The notes under the pieces: generated by a model
Seen by the model: the letters and a program-made list of their open reading frames with translations, nothing else
What the model was told of the DNA's origin: nothing
The model's database searches: none
In this document: positions 1 through 7,859 of the stretch, piece by piece
Numbering within the stretch: position 1 is the stretch's first letter
How the letters are laid out: every line of letters begins with the position of its first letter
NCBI GenBank assembly: GCA_020637795.1
Contig: JACKJT010000001.1
Span: 372,001 to 436,000 of the forward strand
Origin: Hoeflea sp.
Lineage (GTDB): Bacteria; Pseudomonadota; Alphaproteobacteria; Rhizobiales; Rhizobiaceae
Length of the DNA stretch: 64,000 nucleotides
Reading direction: 5' to 3'
Program-made: the position numbers and the translations under genes

Positions 1-497
1 AGCGCGAGATCATGGGCGTTGCCCGAAGCGTCCTGGTGGATGGCGATCAGGCACGGCACGCCGCCGCCCTTCTGGTATTCGCCGCGCACGGTGTGGCCGG
101 GGCCCTTGGGCGCGATCATGACGACGTCGACCGATGCCTTGGGCTCGATCAGGCCGAAATGGACGTTGAGGCCATGGGCAAAGGCGATGGCCGCGCCGTC
201 GCGGATGTTGGCTTCGATCTCGGCCTTGTAGATGTCGGCCTGCAGTTCGTCCGGGGTTGCCATCATCATCAGGTCGGCCCAGGCGGCGGCTTCAGCGACG
301 GTCATGACCTTGAAGCCGTCGGCTTCGGCCTTCTTGACGGTCGGCGAACCGGCCTTCAGCGCAATGGCGACGTTGCCGGCGCCGGAATCCTTGAGGTTGA
401 GCGCATGCGCCCGGCCCTGGGAACCGTAGCCGATGATGGCCACTTTCTTCGACTTGATCAGGTTGAGATCGGCGTCGCGATCATAATATACGCGCAT
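1..497 (-). CDS. ilvC: Ketol-acid reductoisomerase, 5' part (runs off left edge)
   Basis: Second step of valine and isoleucine synthesis: NADPH-dependent isomerisation and reduction of acetolactate or acetohydroxybutyrate in the cytoplasm. Read on the minus strand from the ATG at 497-495, the translation begins MRVYYDRDADLNLIKSKK and contains the Rossmann fingerprint GYGSQGRAHALNLKDSG, then the stretch MMMATPDELQ and APKGPGHTVRGEY, all characteristic of IlvC. Only about 165 N-terminal residues lie in the window; the remainder is beyond base 1. The acetolactate synthase genes ilvI and ilvH lie 28 kb away on the same strand, so the pathway is split within the region. The start is set by family N-terminus and the absence of an upstream in-frame alternative that fits. 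Confidence 0.95.
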   Translation of the reverse strand, partial: MRVYYDRDADLNLIKSKKVAIIGYGSQGRAHALNLKDSGAGNVAIALKAGSPTVKKAEADGFKVMTVAEAAAWADLMMMATPDELQADIYKAEIEANIRDGAAIAFAHGLNVHFGLIEPKASVDVVMIAPKGPGHTVRGEYQKGGGVPCLIAIHQDASGNAHDLA

Positions 498-571
498 GAG
501 ACACTCCCGTTGGTTCGCGTTGTCTTTGTTGGCCGGCCGCGGGAAAGGCCCCGCCGCCGGAAGTCCGTATT

Positions 572-1255
572 TCACCCCCGGCCGTAAAGCCTGAGGAATT
601 TCGTCACCGCCTGAGCGGATATGGCGCTGATCTCCGCCTCATCCGGATGGCTGTCGTCGCCCAGGAGCAGCCGGATCTGGGTGTCGGCGACCACCAGTCC
701 GAAGAAGCTGCGGAACGCGTCGGCCACATCGGCGAAATCAAGCAGTCCCGCCGCCCTGCCCGCCTCGAGCAGCGGCTCGATGCGCCGCTTCATCGCGAAC
801 GGCCCGTTGGTCAGCACGATTTCGCCAAGCCGGCTCTTGCCCGATCCGGCGTGGGAAACGGCGGCGCGGTTTAGCGCGATCGACAGATCGCCGGTTATCA
901 CCGTGAGCCAGCTTGCGGCAAAGCCGGTGAGCGCCGCATCGAGGCTTTGGCGCGTCAGCCGGTCCTGAGGCAGCTTCGGCATCCGCACCTTCGAGGCCTG
1001 CCAGCGCACGGTGGCGGTCAGCAACCCGTCGCGGTCGCCGAACCATTTGTAGAGCGTCTCCTTGGAACAGCTTGCCGCCCGCGCCACGGCCGCCACCGAA
1101 AACCCGTCGCCCTCGGCCACCATCAGCTTGAGCACCGCATCGAGCACTTCCTGCTGCCGCTCCGACAGGGCTTCGCCCGCCGACGCGCCGGGGGCGGCAT
1201 CAGCGGGGGCTGCGGTCTGCCTGGGAGCAGTGTCTGGAGCGAGGGTCAATGTCAT
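572..1255 (-). CDS. TetR/AcrR-family transcriptional regulator
   Basis: DNA-binding repressor-type protein of 227 residues. After a low-complexity Ala/Pro-rich tail of about 30 residues comes a helix-turn-helix segment (roughly residues 33-80: LSERQQEVLDAVLKLM, then FSVAAVARAASCSKETLYKWFG), followed by a ligand-binding helical domain typical of AcrR-type proteins. The effector is unknown. A perfect 14-bp palindrome sits 15 bp upstream of the start and probably mediates autorepression. The neighbours are ilvC downstream on the same strand (74 bp away) and a nickel/cobalt exporter-like gene upstream on the same strand, so no dedicated target is obvious. Family assignment is confident; the regulated function is not known. 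Confidence 0.88.
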   Translation of the reverse strand: MTLTLAPDTAPRQTAAPADAAPGASAGEALSERQQEVLDAVLKLMVAEGDGFSVAAVARAASCSKETLYKWFGDRDGLLTATVRWQASKVRMPKLPQDRLTRQSLDAALTGFAASWLTVITGDLSIALNRAAVSHAGSGKSRLGEIVLTNGPFAMKRRIEPLLEAGRAAGLLDFADVADAFRSFFGLVVADTQIRLLLGDDSHPDEAEISAISAQAVTKFLRLYGRG

Positions 1256-1270
1256 GAGCGGCGATGTACC

Positions 1271-1284
1271 GTACCGTACGGTAC
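1271..1284. promoter_or_regulatory. Perfect palindrome, putative TetR operator
   Basis: The sequence GTACCGTACGGTAC is its own reverse complement and lies 15 bp upstream of the TetR-family start codon. TetR-type regulators usually bind short palindromes in their own promoter, so this is the natural candidate site. It is embedded in a further repeated GTACCGTACC context beginning at 1266. No binding data are available. Confidence 0.55.
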
Positions 1285-1359
1285 TGTGTCAAGCGGAGTT
1301 CCACAAAACGATCTGGTTAGCGGGGCGCCCGGCATTACCGAAGAGAAGGCACCGGCGCT

Positions 1360-2466
1360 TCATCCCGCCGCATGCATCGCCAACGCGCCCGTCATCATGG
1401 TCAGGCCGAAGACCAGGATCAGGGCGGAGGCCGCAAGCTGCAGGCCGAGGGAGACGCGGGCGGCGAGAACGGAGTTGACGGAAGCCGCGCGCATGAGGGT
1501 TGAGCGGGCGACCACCGAGAGAACCGCAATCAGCGTGATGGTGGCGCCGGTGCCGAGAGCCATGGCCAGCACCGAGAGAATACCCGCCGGCAACAGGCCA
1601 CCCGAGAGCGAGAACACCAGCACGATCAGCGCGCCGGAACAGGGGCGGATGCCGACCGAGGCGATCAGCGGCAGCAGCCGTGGCCACGGCAAGACCTCAC
1701 CTTTGTCGTAACCAAGATTGACCGGCACGCAGCCGCAGGATGCGGTGTGGACATGGCGCACTGCTGAGCGCAGCCTGCGCCAACCTCTCCCAATCCGTGC
1801 CGTCATCCCCTCACCTGGCTGGAGATCCGGCAAAACCTCTTCGCACATGTAGAGCCCGCTGGGCCTTGATCGCGGCAAGACGAAAGCCCGGCGCAACCGG
1901 GTGACGAGCAGCATCAACCCGATCATGGCAATCAGGGTGTAACTGGCAATCGCCACCATGTCGGTCACGCCGGCCATATTCGCAGCGGTGACGTTGAGCA
2001 GCAGCGTCCCGACAGCGACGATGCCGATTGCCACCAGCGCCTGCATCAGGCTGGCGGCAAAGGAAATCAGCACCGCGCGGCGCAGGCTGTCATGAGTAGA
2101 GAGCAGATAGGACGAGATAACAGCCTTGCCGTGTCCGGGTCCGACGGCGTGGAAAACGCCATAGAGCAGGCTCAGGCCAACCAGCCAGGCCAACGCGCCC
2201 GGGCTTGCAGAGAAATGGTCAACGGCGCCGGTCAGTTCGGTGTAGAAATAGCTCTGCGCCTGCATGGCCTGGACCATCAGGCCGGAGAACGGGCCTGTCC
2301 AGTTCATGCCCCAACTCATGCCTTGGGGCACATCGGGGCTGGCCACGCCAAACGGACCGGAGGCGGCAAGACAGGGCCGGGACAGGACAAGCAGCAGCGG
2401 CAGAACAGCCACCGTGAGCAGTCCCGGCAGCAATGCCGGCCGGATGGTCTGCGGTCTCACTTGCAT
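1360..2466 (-). CDS. NicO/RcnA-type nickel/cobalt transporter
   Basis: Integral membrane protein of 368 residues with an N-terminal signal/anchor segment and about six further hydrophobic segments. The family fingerprint HAVGPGHGKAVISSYLL is present near residue 106, with a later transmembrane stretch carrying GIRPCSGALIVLVFSLSGG, both typical of the NicO (HoxN/RcnA-like) superfamily. A His/Cys-bearing loop (VRHVHTASCGC) sits between the two halves and could bind metal. Its ATG overlaps the end of the upstream DUF1007 gene by 10 bp, so the two are translationally coupled. DUF1007-NicO pairs are recurrent in proteobacteria and are assumed to handle nickel, cobalt or zinc. Direction of transport cannot be told from sequence. 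Confidence 0.85.
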   Translation of the reverse strand: MQVRPQTIRPALLPGLLTVAVLPLLLVLSRPCLAASGPFGVASPDVPQGMSWGMNWTGPFSGLMVQAMQAQSYFYTELTGAVDHFSASPGALAWLVGLSLLYGVFHAVGPGHGKAVISSYLLSTHDSLRRAVLISFAASLMQALVAIGIVAVGTLLLNVTAANMAGVTDMVAIASYTLIAMIGLMLLVTRLRRAFVLPRSRPSGLYMCEEVLPDLQPGEGMTARIGRGWRRLRSAVRHVHTASCGCVPVNLGYDKGEVLPWPRLLPLIASVGIRPCSGALIVLVFSLSGGLLPAGILSVLAMALGTGATITLIAVLSVVARSTLMRAASVNSVLAARVSLGLQLAASALILVFGLTMMTGALAMHAAG

Positions 2467-3128
2467 TCGACAACAAACTCGTGCGCCAACCCCTGGGCCG
2501 CATCCTGCAGGGCTTCGGGCAGATCGTGCTCGTCGGCGGGAATGGCCGCCAGTTGCGCCATGATCTGGTCATCGAGCTCCTTGGGCGGCTGATAGCGGGC
2601 GGCACAGGCGGCAGCCTCCCCCTTGACCGCCACCTCCCCCTTGACCGCTACTGGGGCCTTGCCCGGATAGCTGAACGCAACAAAATATTCCGGGTCGAGC
2701 ACATCGATCTCGGTGGAGGGCGCGAAGGCAACCGGCTCTCTGAGCGGCAGCGTGAAAGTCAGGCTCAATCGCTTCTTGCCCATCTTCAGCCCGTAATGCT
2801 CGGGCGCGGCGAACTCGACCTGTGCGCCGGCATCCCTGACATAGGTGAAGAAATGATACGGCTCGAGCGCTTCCATGTTGGTCTGGGACAACGGCTCGAG
2901 CTCGGCTTCCGAGAGCTTGTGGTCGCCATTGGTGTCGAGCCCCTGCGTGGCGTAGGCCGAGAACGGCGCGTCGAAAGTCCAGATATTGGTGATCGAGGCG
3001 AGCCTGCCAGCAGTCACATTGAGCGTTATGGCGCCATCGACCCAGACATGCGGATGAGCATGGGCTGCACCGGCCAGTGTGAATTGCGCGGCGAGCGCGG
3101 CCCCCAGAAAAGTCAGCAATCTTGTCAT
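2457..3128 (-). CDS. DUF1007 family periplasmic protein
   Basis: A 223-residue exported protein. The chosen ATG at 3128 gives a clean signal peptide (MTRLLTFLGAALAAQF ... AGAAHAHPHVWVDG); the longer reading frame adds 24 residues that would bury it. The mature N-terminus HAHPHVWVD is the His-rich motif that defines DUF1007 and probably binds metal. An EF-hand-like segment (DTNGDHKLSEAELE) follows at about residue 85. Near the C-terminus the hexapeptide VAVKGE is duplicated in tandem. It overlaps the NicO gene by 10 bp, and the pair probably act together as a periplasmic metal binder feeding the permease. The exact metal is not determinable. Confidence 0.85.
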   Translation of the reverse strand: MTRLLTFLGAALAAQFTLAGAAHAHPHVWVDGAITLNVTAGRLASITNIWTFDAPFSAYATQGLDTNGDHKLSEAELEPLSQTNMEALEPYHFFTYVRDAGAQVEFAAPEHYGLKMGKKRLSLTFTLPLREPVAFAPSTEIDVLDPEYFVAFSYPGKAPVAVKGEVAVKGEAAACAARYQPPKELDDQIMAQLAAIPADEHDLPEALQDAAQGLAHEFVVECK

Positions 3129-3304
3129 GTCAGCCACCGGTTTATGCCAAGGAAGATCCCGGAATGAGGCAGAATTCGGGCCGCCCGGCTCCTCCTGCAC
3201 CGGTTATTGAATACAGCGGACACCACCACCAAACAGAATTGGGGGCATTGCCCCGCATCGCCTTTTTCCGGTCAGACGAAGACGAAAGCAAATCCGCCTT
3301 CCGG

Positions 3305-3715
3305 TCAGGATTTCGAAACATCGCGCAGAAGAAGCATGAACCCGGTGGCGAGCAGGGCCATGGTTGCAATGAAGAGGACTGCGATCAGATTGGAAAGATC
3401 GGGCACGAGGTAATCGCCAACAAAGATCGACACGACGACGGCGCAGATCAGAATGGCGGCCGTCACATTGCACCTGATGGCCCACTGGATCCGCCTGACC
3501 CTGGCCGCAAGCACCTTTGTCGCTGCCATGTCCGGCTCTGCCACCATCCCCTCGCCTTCCGCCGGATTGGCAAGTCCGCGCAGCTGCTCAACGGCCTGTG
3601 TCAGGCGGTTGAAGAGAGTGCCCAACAGCGCTGCAATCGCGGTCAGCATGAAGACCGGGGCGACCGAGAGCTGGATTTCCTGGGCGATCGACAGCGAATC
3701 CGGCAAGGCTTGCAT
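3305..3715 (-). CDS. DUF2721 family membrane protein
   Basis: A 136-residue protein with three hydrophobic segments: residues about 14-35 (VAPVFMLTAIAALLGTLFNRL), 82-102 and 108-128. The central charged segment ARVRRIQWAIRCNVTAAILICA matches the DUF2721 pattern in which a basic RR-x-I-x-A-I helix precedes the second membrane span. Function is unknown in the family. It lies between a MarC-type gene and the DUF1007 gene on the same strand with gaps of 47 bp and 176 bp. The start ATG at 3715 is the only one giving the complete first membrane segment. Confidence 0.8.
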   Translation of the reverse strand: MQALPDSLSIAQEIQLSVAPVFMLTAIAALLGTLFNRLTQAVEQLRGLANPAEGEGMVAEPDMAATKVLAARVRRIQWAIRCNVTAAILICAVVVSIFVGDYLVPDLSNLIAVLFIATMALLATGFMLLLRDVSKS

Positions 3716-3762
3716 TCGGCGTATCCTTAGAAGTCAGGTCAGTTCACATCATTTCCGGGTGT

Positions 3763-4380
3763 TCAGGCGGGAATGATGTCGAAGATCGCGTTGATCACCG
3801 CATCGACCGCCACAGCGGCAAGTATCATCCCCATGACCCGGCTGACAATCGCCGCGCCGCCCTTGCCGATCAGCTTGAGGATCGGGCCTGCAAGCAACAT
3901 CAGCACGAGAGCACAGGCAAGAACGGCCAACAGGATGACGCCGGTGACCACCTGCTCGGAGATGCTGAAGCGGTTGTTGTCGGTCAGCAGAACGACCGCA
4001 AGCATGGCGCCTGGCGAGGCGATCGAGGGGACCGCAAGCGGGAATATGGCCGGCGACGGAGCATCCTGGGCGGCGGCCTCGGCGGTTTCACGCTCGGGCT
4101 TGGAATCACCAAAGATCATGGTCAGCGCAAACAGGAACAGGATGAGCCCGCCGGCAATCTGAAACGCCGGCAGGCTGATGCCGAGCGCATCGATCAGGAA
4201 CTGCCCGGCGACCAGGAAGAACAGAAGCACACACGCGGCTACCAGCGCGGCCTGCAGCGCGATCCGGCGGTGCGCCGCGGGATCCGCCGCTGCCGTTACG
4301 GCGACAAAAACAGGTATTGTGCCGATCGGATCGATAACCACCCAGAGTGTTACAAACTGCTCAAAAATACTGGCCATCAT
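3763..4380 (-). CDS. MarC family integral membrane protein
   Basis: A 205-residue polytopic inner-membrane protein with six predicted spans. The N-terminal FVTLWVVIDPIGTIPVFVAVT and the downstream GLILFLFALTMIFGD and PLAVPSIASPGAMLAVVLL are characteristic MarC/UPF0056 signatures, and the length matches the family. The family has no confirmed biochemical function, and the historical link to multiple antibiotic resistance has not held up. Two adjacent ATGs (4380 and 4377) are possible starts. The 204 bp upstream (4381-4584) show no other gene. Confidence 0.85.
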   Translation of the reverse strand: MMASIFEQFVTLWVVIDPIGTIPVFVAVTAAADPAAHRRIALQAALVAACVLLFFLVAGQFLIDALGISLPAFQIAGGLILFLFALTMIFGDSKPERETAEAAAQDAPSPAIFPLAVPSIASPGAMLAVVLLTDNNRFSISEQVVTGVILLAVLACALVLMLLAGPILKLIGKGGAAIVSRVMGMILAAVAVDAVINAIFDIIPA

Positions 4381-4584
4381 TCTGCCGTCCGCGGTTGAGG
4401 GATTGCGACACTCGTTCGACGCATCTTACGCAGGCAAAGCCTAACAGTGTCCTTGCAGCCTTGCACGGCCGGTTCGGCCTGTTTTCAGGCTCCCGATGAC
4501 ACAAGCTGCAAGCGACCCCGCCAGGCTGCGGCTGGTCGCCAATGCCATGCCGGTCCCAAGCGAAGAATCGTGGCGCCGCCAGGT

Positions 4585-5079
4585 TCAGTTGGGCAGATGG
4601 CAGCGTACCAGGTTCTGGTCCGCCCCGCCGATGCTCAGGCGAATGGCGCTGCGGCTGAGCATTTCGATCGAGAGGGTGCGCTTGATCGTCTTGCGCCCCA
4701 CCTTGCAGCTTGCCTCGTCCTGCAGATACCCCTGCCCCGGCGCGCCGGGTTCGAAGCTGCAGGTCTCGCCGGGATGGCGAAGCGTGCCGGGCGTGATCAC
4801 CGCGAAACCGTCGAAGGCGGTCTGGTCCATCATCGCGCAGCCATCGCCGGACCGGGCCCAGATCCCGACATAGGCAAGCCGGCTGGCATTGCGGTCGTGG
4901 GTTCCGGCCTCGATCGTGTCCTCGCGCAGCAGGCTCTGCGGCGGCGTCAGCGATTCGAAATTCGGCGGCGTGACCGGCCGCGGCTTCTGCGGGCCGGATT
5001 GCGCGGCGCAACCGACCAGCACCGCGGCCAGAAGGGCTGCGGATGCTGCCGCGATCATCGTGGATGGTAACCGACTCAT
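4585..5079 (-). CDS. Putative lipoprotein, possible AprI/Inh-like fold
   Basis: A 164-residue protein starting MSRLPSTMIAAASAALL with a hydrophobic segment ending in the lipobox LVGC (Cys at residue 24), so it should be lipidated and anchored in the periplasm. The mature part carries four Cys (DGCAMMDQ, GETCSF, ASCKVG, VRCHLPN) that could form two disulfides. The pattern of a central cysteine pair and a C-terminal IRLSIGGADQNLVRCHL strand vaguely recalls AprI/Inh protease inhibitors, but I cannot confirm this. An upstream in-frame ATG at 5121 would add 14 residues in front of the signal peptide and is disfavoured. It is transcribed away from the L,D-transpeptidase gene. Confidence 0.7.
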   Translation of the reverse strand: MSRLPSTMIAAASAALLAAVLVGCAAQSGPQKPRPVTPPNFESLTPPQSLLREDTIEAGTHDRNASRLAYVGIWARSGDGCAMMDQTAFDGFAVITPGTLRHPGETCSFEPGAPGQGYLQDEASCKVGRKTIKRTLSIEMLSRSAIRLSIGGADQNLVRCHLPN

Positions 5080-5310
5080 ACTGTTTCCTGCGAAATTCAA
5101 GGAGTTTTCTGACCGAGCCACGCCGCAAGATCAAGTATGTTTACAACTGGCCGGCGCGGCCTGCCGCCGGGCGGGTGGATAGCTCCAGGTCGCAAGCACC
5201 GCGCGACGGCCATTATGGCAAATGGCCGACTTGAACTGTCATGCGAATATGCAATTATTCTAATTCAATCTCAGCCCCCGCTCGGGGCAGCCAATCTGGA
5301 GGATTCGCGC

Positions 5311-6318
5311 ATGATCCAGGCAAAGACAACCCGCAGGGCGCTGCTGGCAGCCGGGGGAGCGGCGGTGCTGTTTGCAGCCGGGCGCGGCAGCTTCGCGCAG
5401 ACGGAAAAGCCGGTCACCGATCTCAAGCCCGGCGAGTGGTCCTGGTATCCGGAACGGGCGCTCTCGGGCCCGGTGGCGGTGCTGGTGTCGCTGTCCGACC
5501 AGCTCGCCTTTGTCTACCGGAACGGCATTCGTATCGGCGTGTCCACCGTGTCGACCGGGCGCACGGGATACGAAACGCCCGTCGGGGTTTTCACGATTTT
5601 GCGGAAAGAGAAGCTGCACCATTCCAAGGCCTACAACAATGCGGCCATGCCCGACAGCCAGTTCTTCTTCGGCGGCTGCGCGCTGCATGCGGGCGGTCTG
5701 CCGGGCTATCCCAGTTCACACGGTTGCGTGCACCTGCCGCTGGCTTTTGCCGATCTGGTCTTCAGCGTCACCCACAACGGCACCCCAGTGATCGTCACCA
5801 ATGACCGCTCCGGCATCGGCAGCCTGAGCCATTCCGGGCTGGTTCTGACTAACAGCGACCTCAAGGCAGTGGAAGCGATGACCGGACACGTCACCGGCAA
5901 GAGCTTGCCGCGCGACACTCAGGGCGAGAAAGACGACGCATTCGCGATCATCGTCAGCGGCGCCGACCGCCGGCTGATCGCGCTCAGGAACGGGACGGAG
6001 TTCATCAATGCCGAAATCGGCATCGAGCACCCGCGGCTGCCGCTCGGCACGCATGTCTACATGCTCAAGGGGGTCAATCCGGCCACCCATGTCTATGACT
6101 GGATGGCGATCGGCCTTGGAACCGGCGACGAGGCGACAGTCGACGTGCAGCGCGAGATCGCGGTGACGGCGCGGCTGGTGATTCCGCCGGACGTCTACGG
6201 CCAGATTGCCCGCAACCTGCACCCAGGGGCCACCATGATGCTGACCGACCTGCCCGCCCACCCGGAAACCCGTTCGACCACCGATTTCGTGATCATGCGT
6301 GACCGGGCCGCCGTCTGA
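5311..6318 (+). CDS. Tat-exported L,D-transpeptidase (YkuD domain)
   Basis: Peptidoglycan-modifying enzyme of 335 residues that should form 3-3 cross-links or anchor proteins in the periplasm. The start at 5311 is set by a GGAGG 9 bp upstream. The N-terminus TTRRALLAAGG with a following hydrophobic stretch looks like a twin-arginine signal. The YkuD core runs from about residue 52 to 165 and contains the catalytic signature SSHGCVHLP with the nucleophile Cys at 139 and an upstream His in HAGGLPGYP. Residues from about 210 to 335 form an extra C-terminal region that resembles a degenerate second YkuD half without the Cys. The family assignment is secure; the physiological substrate is not. Confidence 0.88.
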   Translation: MIQAKTTRRALLAAGGAAVLFAAGRGSFAQTEKPVTDLKPGEWSWYPERALSGPVAVLVSLSDQLAFVYRNGIRIGVSTVSTGRTGYETPVGVFTILRKEKLHHSKAYNNAAMPDSQFFFGGCALHAGGLPGYPSSHGCVHLPLAFADLVFSVTHNGTPVIVTNDRSGIGSLSHSGLVLTNSDLKAVEAMTGHVTGKSLPRDTQGEKDDAFAIIVSGADRRLIALRNGTEFINAEIGIEHPRLPLGTHVYMLKGVNPATHVYDWMAIGLGTGDEATVDVQREIAVTARLVIPPDVYGQIARNLHPGATMMLTDLPAHPETRSTTDFVIMRDRAAV

Positions 6319-6325
6319 GCCTATC

Positions 6326-6721
6326 TCAGACGCCGGTGTCGAAGCGCTTGCGGGCGGACGCGACGGCTGTGAAATTGTCCCCGGCCCAGACCACCAGATC
6401 GTTGAGCGGGGTCAACATCGAGGTTCCCAGAGCAGTCAGGCCGTATTCGACGCTTGGCGGCTTGGTGGCGTAGACCTTGCGGTAGACATATCCGTCACGC
6501 TCGAGATCGCGCAGCGTCTGGGTCAGCATGCGCTGCGAGATGTCGGGCACCAGCCGGCGCAACTCGCCGAAACGGTAGGGCCGTTCGGCCAGCGCCAGCA
6601 GCAGCAACGTGCTCCACTTGCCGAAGATCCCCTGCATGACCTGGCGCACGGGGCAGTTTTCGAAGGAACTATGCTGCTGCAGTGCCCGGAGCCGGTCGGC
6701 GAATGAGATATGCGCATCCAT
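6326..6721 (-). CDS. HxlR-family winged-helix regulator
   Basis: A 131-residue MarR-like winged-helix protein of the HxlR class. The pattern CPVRQVMQGIFGKWSTLLLLAL followed by RPYRFGELRRLVPDISQRMLTQTLRDLERDGYV is diagnostic, with the conserved Cys at residue 23 that in relatives such as YodB and QorR senses oxidants or electrophiles. It is divergent from the QOR2-like reductase gene, an arrangement known from E. coli ytfH-ytfG and QorR-regulated loci, so it probably controls that gene and itself. The stop codon lies 7 bp from the stop of the convergent L,D-transpeptidase gene. Confidence 0.9.
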   Translation of the reverse strand: MDAHISFADRLRALQQHSSFENCPVRQVMQGIFGKWSTLLLLALAERPYRFGELRRLVPDISQRMLTQTLRDLERDGYVYRKVYATKPPSVEYGLTALGTSMLTPLNDLVVWAGDNFTAVASARKRFDTGV

Positions 6722-6799
6722 GGATGGTTCCCTTCAGGTGCCTATTGGCGGCAAAACTGCCTTCTTTCGCATTCCCTTTACATACCATATGTGCAGTAA

Positions 6800-6814
6800 C
6801 TCTCAATATGAGAG
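6800..6814. promoter_or_regulatory. Inverted repeat in HxlR/QorB intergenic region
   Basis: CTCTCA-ATA-TGAGAG forms a perfect 6-bp inverted repeat with a 3-bp centre in the 148-bp divergent promoter region, 55 bp before the reductase start. Its position and symmetry fit a dimeric winged-helix regulator such as the adjacent HxlR protein. This is an inference from symmetry and context only. Confidence 0.5.
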
Positions 6815-6869
6815 CTACATTAATTTCGAGACAGCGCGGCTTGCGACGTCTCCCATGAAAGGAAAAGAC

Positions 6870-7757
6870 ATGACTGGCAAACTTCTCGTCACCGGCGCTT
6901 CGGGACAGCTCGGCGCGGCCGTGCTGCATCACCTCATCGACAGCTACAAGGTGCCCGCCTCCACGATCGTCGCCGGTTCGCGCGACGTGGCCAAGCTCTC
7001 GGACCTGGCCGGCCGCGGCATCGAGACGCGCACCGTCGATTTCAACGATGCCGGCACGCTGGCTCAGGCGTTTTCCGGCATCGACCGGGTGCTGATCATC
7101 TCCACCGACGCGCTTGACGGCGAAGGCACCCGCCTGCGCCAGCACCTTGCCGCGGTGGCTGCAGCGAAAGAGGCCGGCGTCGGACGCATCTTCTACACAT
7201 CGATGCCGAACCCGGCCGAGAGCAAGGTGACGTTTGCACCCGATCACCTGAAGACCGAGGAAGCGATCAAGGCAACCGGCCTCGCCTACACGATCTTCCG
7301 CAATGGCTGGTACATGGAGAACCTGTTCATGGCGCTGCCGGCGGCGCTCGCCAGCGGCCAGTGGTACAGTTCCGCCGGCACCGGCAAGATCGCCCACATC
7401 GCGCGAGACGACATCGCGAGGGCGATCGCGGCCGGTGTTGCAGCACCCGTGCCGGAGAGCGTGACCTACACGCTGACCGGCCCGGTTGCCTACACCGCCG
7501 ACGAGGTCGCCGCGATGGCGTCGAAGGCAACCGGCAAGCCGCTCACCGTCGTCCACCTCAATGACGAGCAGCTGGCCCAGGGCATGGCCGGCGCCGGTGT
7601 TCCGGCCCCCTACATCCCGACCTTCGTCTCCTTCGACGCCAACACGCGCGAAGGCGAGATTTCCATGGTCACCGGCGACGCCGGCAAGCTTTCCGGCACC
7701 GAACCGATGTCACTGGAAAGCTTCCTGGAAGCCAGCAAGGCTGCGCTTCTGGGCTGA
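6870..7757 (+). CDS. NmrA-like NAD(P)H quinone oxidoreductase (QOR2/QorB type)
   Basis: An atypical short-chain dehydrogenase of 295 residues. The N-terminal Rossmann motif LLVTGASGQLGAAVLHHL and the following VAGSRDVAKLSDLAGRGIETRTVDF are typical of the NmrA/QOR2 group, which reduces quinones or azo compounds with NAD(P)H. The segment YTIFRNGWYMEN occupies the usual substrate-side position. Start at 6870 follows AAAGGA; an ATG 15 bp upstream is an alternative. It is divergent from the HxlR regulator, so oxidant- or electrophile-induced expression is likely. It is convergent with pdxJ, from which it is separated by 102 bp. Confidence 0.85.
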   Translation: MTGKLLVTGASGQLGAAVLHHLIDSYKVPASTIVAGSRDVAKLSDLAGRGIETRTVDFNDAGTLAQAFSGIDRVLIISTDALDGEGTRLRQHLAAVAAAKEAGVGRIFYTSMPNPAESKVTFAPDHLKTEEAIKATGLAYTIFRNGWYMENLFMALPAALASGQWYSSAGTGKIAHIARDDIARAIAAGVAAPVPESVTYTLTGPVAYTADEVAAMASKATGKPLTVVHLNDEQLAQGMAGAGVPAPYIPTFVSFDANTREGEISMVTGDAGKLSGTEPMSLESFLEASKAALLG

Positions 7758-7859
7758 GGCAGCACGCAGTCGCAGTAAAGTCATGGTTTAGATCTCCGGC
7801 CATGACAGCGGCCTCCCTTCATCTCCCGGTGATGCAGGGGGGCCGGACCGGGGTCAGGC

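Noticed and set aside
3129..3304. Possible cobalamin riboswitch before the DUF1007/NicO pair
   Set aside because: The region lacks the conserved B12-box pattern; only isolated GGTG and GCCGG motifs are seen.
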